Origin: Fimbriimonadales bacterium
GTDB taxonomy: Bacteria > Armatimonadota > Fimbriimonadia > Fimbriimonadales > ATM1
Length of the DNA stretch: 10,485 nucleotides
Direction: 5' to 3'
NCBI GenBank assembly: GCA_025922995.1
Contig: JAICGT010000018.1
Location: forward strand, 1-10,485
The notes beneath the pieces were generated by a model. That model was not told the DNA's origin and made no database searches. It saw nothing but the letters and a program-made list of their open reading frames with translations. Below, piece after piece: positions 6,308-10,485 of the stretch (positions within the stretch are counted from its first letter, which is position 1; the number at the start of each line of letters is the position of its first letter). Made by a program: the position numbers and the translations under genes.

Positions 6308-6910
6308 ATGATGCAATTGTTGCGCCACGTGGCGATTTTCGCGGCTTTTGCCGCCATTGTCGGTTGCACTGACGAAACGAACGAGCCCGGAACGACGACA
6401 GCTCCGGTAGTAAATAAAGGAGAACCCGTCGTGATCGAACTCGAACTCTATCCTAAGAAGGCGCCCAAAACGGTCGAGCGCATTACGTCGCTCATCGAGT
6501 CCGGATTTTATGACGACATGAGGTTTCATCGAGTGATTCCGGGCGCCGTCCAGTGGGGCAGCCCTCTGTCCCGCACGATGGATCTTCGCGATGACCGAGT
6601 AGGCGGTGGCGGATCGGGCAAGCCCAACCTTCCGTACGAAGACACCGATGTCAAGATGGAACCGGGAGCCCTTGCAATGGCGAGCACGGGAGCAAAAGTT
6701 GGCGGAGACTCCCAGATGTTCATCGTCACGTCCTCCGGCCCGCCTGGACAGGCAGAAGCATGGCAGGGTAGCTACGCCGCTTTCGGCAAGGTTACGAAGA
6801 ACATGGAGGCTGCCGAAAAGATACTGGTAGGCGATACCCTGAAAATGAAGGTAACCGAAAAAACCCCGGACGTCGTCAAGGTCGAACTCACGGTCATTCC
6901 GTATTCGTAA
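6308..6910 (+). CDS. Cyclophilin-type peptidyl-prolyl isomerase, predicted lipoprotein
   Basis: A 200-residue protein with an N-terminal signal sequence (Arg6, hydrophobic 8-19) ending in the lipobox IVGC at Cys20. It is therefore likely lipid-anchored outside the cytoplasmic membrane, with a Thr/Pro-rich spacer to about residue 38. The rest is a cyclophilin domain, which isomerises X-Pro bonds during folding of exported proteins. Seen: VIELELYPKKAPKTVERI, FYDDMRFHRVIPG with the catalytic-type Arg75, GALAMAS, SQMFIV and YAAFGKV. The loop after HRVIPG differs from the usual GFxxQGGDP: it reads GAVQWGSP, with Ala for the active-site Phe and one residue fewer before the Gln. An insert with charged residues and GGGGSG follows. 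Isomerase activity is therefore plausible but not assured. The start is the first of two adjacent ATGs, just after a -10-like TATCAT. It precedes ftsZ on the same strand with a 120-bp gap. Confidence 0.88.
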   Translation: MMQLLRHVAIFAAFAAIVGCTDETNEPGTTTAPVVNKGEPVVIELELYPKKAPKTVERITSLIESGFYDDMRFHRVIPGAVQWGSPLSRTMDLRDDRVGGGGSGKPNLPYEDTDVKMEPGALAMASTGAKVGGDSQMFIVTSSGPPGQAEAWQGSYAAFGKVTKNMEAAEKILVGDTLKMKVTEKTPDVVKVELTVIPYS

Positions 6911-7013
6911 GTAACCGAGCCCTGATTCGAGGCTGATTGCCGAGGGGCCACCCTGGTCTCCTTCCCTTTGGATCCGCAGTCGCATCCTTTAACCCCGAGC
7001 CGCCGTCCATTCC

Positions 7014-7021
7014 AGGTAGGA
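7014..7021 (+). promoter_or_regulatory. Probable ribosome binding site of ftsZ
   Basis: AGGTAGGA lies 9 nt before the ATG at 7031 and supports that start over the TTG at 6968, which would add 21 residues unlike FtsZ. The 120-bp gap from 6911 to 7030 holds no clear terminator and no -10 box that I trust. Confidence 0.55.
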
Positions 7022-7030
7022 ATTCCCCTT

Positions 7031-8155
7031 ATGATCCCCGGTAACCAAAACCCAGAAGGCCTCTTCGAACCCCGCGCGAATATCAAAGTAATCGGTGTGG
7101 GAGGGGGAGGCTGCAACGCAGTCAACCGCATGATCGCATCGCGCGTGCTCGGCGTGCAGTTCATAGCGATGAACTCGGATGCACAGGCGCTTGCGGTTTC
7201 CAAGGCTTCGAAGCGCATCCAACTCGGCGCGGAGATCACAAAGGGGCTGGGCGCGGGGGGCGATCCCGAAGTCGGCAGAGCCGCTGCACGCGAAAGCTTG
7301 CGCGAGATCGAGTCGGCAGTCAAGGACGCCGACATGGTCTTCGTAACCGCCGGAATGGGCGGCGGCACGGGCACCGGAGCCGCTCCGACAGTGGCGCGTA
7401 TCGCCAAAGAACTCGGCATCCTGACGGTTGGCGTGGTTACAAAACCGTTCAGCTTCGAGGGTGCAAAGCGATCTGCGGCTGCCGAAGAGGGCGCAGCGGC
7501 GCTCCAGCAGTTTGTCGACACGCTGATCGTCGTTCCGAACGACCGTCTCCTCGAGTGCGTCGATAACAAAGCGACGATGCAAGAGGCGTTTTCTGAAGCG
7601 GACGACGTCCTGCGTCAGGGCGTACAGGGAATCAGCGACATCATCCTCATCCCCGGCGTGATGAACGTTGATTTCGCAGACGTTCGGGCGATTATGAAGG
7701 ACGCCGGCGCGGCGATGATGGGCCTCGGCACCGCCGAAGGCGAGGGAAGGGCAAAAGCCGCAGCCGAGGCGGCTGCGACAAGCCCGCTCTTGGAGAAAAA
7801 CATCGACGGCGCAGCGAGGCTCTTGGTGAACATCGCGTCAGGCACGGATTTCACGATCGGCGAAGCGCACGATGTGATGGAATATCTACTTCAATTCACA
7901 GACCCGCTAGATGCAAACATCATCGTCGGCCATGTGTGCAAGCCTGAACTCGGCGACACCGTTCGCGTGACGATCTTGGCCGCCGGGTTGGACGGCGTGA
8001 CGGGCGAGAGCGCGCACTCCGGCATGAACCCCAACTCCGCTCAGCTACCGGAATCTCACCAAGGCGAAATGCGCGTGGAGGCTGTGCTCGACAGCCCCAC
8101 AGCCAACCTCGACATCCCGACTTTCCTCAGCCGCTACAAGTACTCCTACGATTAG
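7031..8155 (+). CDS. ftsZ: Cell division protein FtsZ
   Basis: A 374-residue tubulin-like GTPase that polymerises into the Z-ring at midcell. Seen: the N-terminal nucleotide-binding [11 protein letters not shown] (22-32), NSDAQAL (48-54), the tubulin signature GGGTGTG (110-116), NDRL (170-173), the T7 loop NVDFADV (212-218) that completes the GTP site of the next subunit, [12 protein letters not shown], and the end of the core at about residue 322. A short linker of about 37 residues follows, then the partner-binding tail LDIPTFL (from about 360). The tail ends in SRYKYSYD, aromatic and mixed-charge instead of the common basic end. The ATG at 7031 is chosen for its AGGTAGGA site and because the family normally begins close to it. 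The upstream neighbour is a cyclophilin lipoprotein, not ftsA, so ftsZ is outside a classical dcw cluster here. Its TAG overlaps the stop of the opposing peptidase gene by 4 nt. Confidence 0.97.
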   Translation: MIPGNQNPEGLFEPRANIKVIGVGGGGCNAVNRMIASRVLGVQFIAMNSDAQALAVSKASKRIQLGAEITKGLGAGGDPEVGRAAARESLREIESAVKDADMVFVTAGMGGGTGTGAAPTVARIAKELGILTVGVVTKPFSFEGAKRSAAAEEGAAALQQFVDTLIVVPNDRLLECVDNKATMQEAFSEADDVLRQGVQGISDIILIPGVMNVDFADVRAIMKDAGAAMMGLGTAEGEGRAKAAAEAAATSPLLEKNIDGAARLLVNIASGTDFTIGEAHDVMEYLLQFTDPLDANIIVGHVCKPELGDTVRVTILAAGLDGVTGESAHSGMNPNSAQLPESHQGEMRVEAVLDSPTANLDIPTFLSRYKYSYD

Positions 8156-10485
8156 CCACCAATTTTAGACTTATCCGGATTCGCGGGCCTTTTGAGCGTG
8201 GGCCGCTTGTACTTGGCGAGCATCTTGTTCATCTCTTCGATCGCGCGTTCCAACTGCGCATCTTTGCCTTGCCGCCAAAGGAACGGGTCGAGCTCGACCT
8301 CGATGTCCGGATCGACGCCGTAGCCTTCGACCTCCCACTTGCCGGAAGCCGGGTTGTAGAAAGCGCAATTCGGAGAATTGATGCCTCCGCCGTCGACAGT
8401 CGGGAATCCGAACGAGGCAACCAAACCGCCCCAAGTTCGCTTGCCTATGACGGGCCCGATTTTCTTATGCTTGAACAGCCAAGGGAACATGTCGCCGCCT
8501 GAACCGGCGAACTCGTTCGCGATCATCACTTTCGGACCGTAAATAGTCGCACCCGGCGTCGGCCAGTCCTTGCCGTCGCGCGGAGTAAATGCGGCGTCGA
8601 GGGTCTTGCTCATCTCGTAAACCATGAAGTCGTTAATCAAGCCGCCATGGTTAAAGCGCTCGTCCACGATCATGCCGTCTTTATCCGTCTGTGCATAGTA
8701 ATAGCGAAGGAACGAAGTCCAGCCGCCACCACCGGTATCCGGGACGTGAACGTAACCCGCTCGGCCATTCGTCATTTTTTCGACATAGCGTCGGTTGTCT
8801 TCCGACCACGCTTTATTGCGCAAATTGAACTCACTGGCTACCGGAACCACAATCACTTCTCGCGATCCGGTGCCGTCGGCATTCGGCCCGATTTTAATCT
8901 TCACCTGCTTGCCGGCTTTGCCTTCGAGGGTTTCGTAAACATCGTTCGAATCCCTGAGCTCCTTGCCGTTGATCGCAAGGATGTACTCACCGACTTTCGC
9001 ATTGATTCCGGGTTGAGCCAGCGGGGCGACGAGTCCTGGATTCCAACGCTCACCGTCGTAAACCCTGGTCAACTTGTACTTACCGTTGTCGAAAGAATAA
9101 TCTGCGCCGAGCAAACCGCCCGGCACACCGGAAACTCCCGGGATGTCGCCACCGGCAGCCCACATGTGCCCGATCACCATTTCACCAAGCATGTCGGTAA
9201 ACAGGTAATTCAGGTCGTCGCGGGACGCCACACCAGCGAGGAAGGGCTCGTACCGACGTCGCATGGCTTCGGCATCGATGCCGTGGAGGTTAGAGGCGTA
9301 AAACAGAATCGGTTCGTTGCGCCAGATTTCATGGAATATCGACTTCCACTCGGCACGCGGATCGATCCGCACCTTCAAGTTGGAAGTGTTGATCTGCCCG
9401 CTTCCCGGCTGTGGGGGCGCGGTCGTTCCGACGATCGACGGCCCGCCTGGGCCCACCAACAGCGCTTTCTTGCCGTCTGCAGATGTGATCAGCCCGAACC
9501 CGCTTGCAAAGGGCGTTGCCTTGCGCTCGGCCATCGACCACTTTACGATGCTCGCCATGGGACTAAAGGCGAGGGGATTCGTCTGAGCCGGAGACAAGGC
9601 GGCAAAGAATGTTCCTTCCGGCCCCGGCTCAAGGCTAAGGTAGTCGGCGATGGCCATAGGAAGCGAAATGATCCGGTGTTCAATGTTCTCGAGATCGATG
9701 TTGAACTTAGGCTCTTCTGGCTTCTTCGGCGGCTCGGCAGGCTTTTCGGGGTCTGCGGGAGGCGGCGTTTCTTTAATCGTTTCTTCGTCGCTCTGCGGCT
9801 GCAAGGGATGAGGTAGGTCCTTGCGCAAAACAACACAATAAACGCCGCTCGTCACTCCGGGATTCGTGAAGCTGGACATATCCAGCCAACTGATCGATGG
9901 CCCGGTATTTGTGCTCGCAAAGAAATACAGATGCTTGCCGTCGCGATCGAATATCGGGCTCTTCGCGTTAGAAAGGCCGTCGGTAATCTGTGTTCTTACA
10001 GCAGTATCCACGTTGTAAACGAACACCGCTTGCATATGGCTATCGAGGTCGCGAGACCACGTCAGCCACTTTGAATCGGGAGACCACGTCGCATTCATAT
10101 TGACGTAGGGGTCGGTGTACGTCGACGAATCCACCATCGTGTTCTTACCGGTCGCAACGTCGAGAACCCATAGCTTATTGCGGTTGTCCGTGTAAGAAAC
10201 CAATTTGGAGTCAGGTGACCAATTTGGGTTGTGGTAATACGCCGGAGAATCTCCCAAGTTGATAAAACTCTCGGTCGAAGTCGCGTTATCATAAAGCGCC
10301 AACTGCTGATTTCCGTTTTGATCCGAAATGTAAGCAATCGACTTTCCGTCCGGAGACCACGCTGGATCGCGACGGTGCACGCCCTGCCTTTCATTAAGCA
10401 AACGTGCATCACCCTTATCGGCTGGAATCGTGAAAATCCAACCCCTTGCCGCAACTAGGGCTCGCTGCCCGGTAGGCGAAATGTT
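8152..10485 (-). CDS. Tricorn-like S41 peptidase (C-terminal 777 residues; 5' end beyond the window)
   Basis: The frame stays open to the right edge, so the true start is outside; full homologs are about 1050-1100 residues. Numbering from the edge, a beta-propeller part with repeated WSPDGK/WSPDSK (PD40) blades spans about 1-190. A Pro/Glu/Lys-rich linker (about 230-262) follows, then the tricorn helical domain, a PDZ domain (about 455-555) and the S41 catalytic fold. Candidate catalytic residues are His440 (in [10 protein letters not shown]), nucleophile Ser662 (GSGGD) and Glu720 (VEGYGVDPD). The Ser-Glu spacing of 58 equals that of Thermoplasma tricorn Ser965-Glu1023. The residue before the His is Gly instead of tricorn's Ser745. 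It probably degrades peptides or unfolded proteins; cellular location cannot be told because the N terminus is missing. The TTG at 10399-10401 is not the start, since the homologous sequence ([13 protein letters not shown], then [13 protein letters not shown]) continues upstream. It is convergent with ftsZ. Confidence 0.93.
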   Translation of the reverse strand, partial: NISPTGQRALVAARGWIFTIPADKGDARLLNERQGVHRRDPAWSPDGKSIAYISDQNGNQQLALYDNATSTESFINLGDSPAYYHNPNWSPDSKLVSYTDNRNKLWVLDVATGKNTMVDSSTYTDPYVNMNATWSPDSKWLTWSRDLDSHMQAVFVYNVDTAVRTQITDGLSNAKSPIFDRDGKHLYFFASTNTGPSISWLDMSSFTNPGVTSGVYCVVLRKDLPHPLQPQSDEETIKETPPPADPEKPAEPPKKPEEPKFNIDLENIEHRIISLPMAIADYLSLEPGPEGTFFAALSPAQTNPLAFSPMASIVKWSMAERKATPFASGFGLITSADGKKALLVGPGGPSIVGTTAPPQPGSGQINTSNLKVRIDPRAEWKSIFHEIWRNEPILFYASNLHGIDAEAMRRRYEPFLAGVASRDDLNYLFTDMLGEMVIGHMWAAGGDIPGVSGVPGGLLGADYSFDNGKYKLTRVYDGERWNPGLVAPLAQPGINAKVGEYILAINGKELRDSNDVYETLEGKAGKQVKIKIGPNADGTGSREVIVVPVASEFNLRNKAWSEDNRRYVEKMTNGRAGYVHVPDTGGGGWTSFLRYYYAQTDKDGMIVDERFNHGGLINDFMVYEMSKTLDAAFTPRDGKDWPTPGATIYGPKVMIANEFAGSGGDMFPWLFKHKKIGPVIGKRTWGGLVASFGFPTVDGGGINSPNCAFYNPASGKWEVEGYGVDPDIEVELDPFLWRQGKDAQLERAIEEMNKMLAKYKRPTLKRPANPDKSKIGG

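Noticed and set aside
6077..6985. Minus-strand 302-codon open frame across the MFS/cyclophilin region
   Set aside because: It crosses two real genes and their divergent promoters and shows no family features.
6968..7030. Upstream TTG start giving FtsZ 21 extra residues
   Set aside because: The extra residues do not resemble FtsZ, and the ATG at 7031 has a plausible AGGTAGGA ribosome site.
8647..9816. Long plus-strand open frame of 389 codons opposite the peptidase gene
   Set aside because: It lies within a well-matched tricorn-like peptidase on the other strand; its translation has no recognisable domain and looks like an antisense shadow.
10399..10401. TTG as the start of the tricorn-like peptidase
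   Set aside because: The frame stays open to the window edge and the upstream translation continues the homologous propeller sequence, so the gene is cut by the window edge.
1..10485. Mobile element, CRISPR array, defence island or biosynthetic cluster
   Set aside because: No transposase, integrase, regular repeats, inverted terminal repeats or defence-type genes are seen; all genes are housekeeping or common families with uniform composition.

Overview
The window is ordinary chromosomal DNA of a free-living bacterium: mid-to-high 50s % GC by eye, almost no gaps between genes, and no transposase, integrase, phage, CRISPR or tRNA/rRNA signal. Several things narrow the organism only loosely. 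They are leaderless-looking promoters with a TAnnnT-type -10 box directly before the start codon, a three-subunit (AA/AB/B) transhydrogenase, an FtsZ tail of the DIPTFL type, and a bacterial tricorn-like S41 peptidase. These would fit Armatimonadota (Fimbriimonadia-like) or another deep Terrabacteria lineage. This is an inference and was not tested by any search.

Layout from left to right. A compact cobalamin riboswitch lies on the minus strand (about 41-143) and points off the left edge, so the gene it controls is not visible. Next, on the minus strand, are murJ (lipid II flippase) and, upstream of it, trxA (thioredoxin). A strong hairpin with a T-run lies between them, almost touching the murJ start. 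Divergent from trxA is the plus-strand operon pntAA-pntAB-pntB (proton-translocating NAD(P) transhydrogenase). Its stop meets, tail to tail, the stop of a minus-strand DHA3-type MFS exporter. A 41-bp divergent promoter region separates that exporter from a plus-strand cyclophilin-type lipoprotein, which is followed by ftsZ. The ftsZ stop overlaps the stop of a minus-strand tricorn-like peptidase that runs off the right edge.

Functional themes are cell envelope and division (MurJ, FtsZ), redox supply (transhydrogenase making NADPH, with thioredoxin as a possible consumer pathway, sharing one divergent control region), and extracytoplasmic protein handling (cyclophilin lipoprotein, tricorn-like peptidase).

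I see no previously undescribed multi-gene system. The most unusual feature is the pntAA/pntAB junction. The pntAB frame has no ATG, GTG, TTG or CTG that would keep its first membrane helix. It either starts at an ATA overlapping the pntAA stop, or is reached by a -1 frameshift at an A_AAG_GGA heptamer. Also notable are leaderless promoters for three genes, a terminator-like hairpin directly before murJ, and two independent convergent gene pairs that overlap by the same TTAG tetranucleotide.
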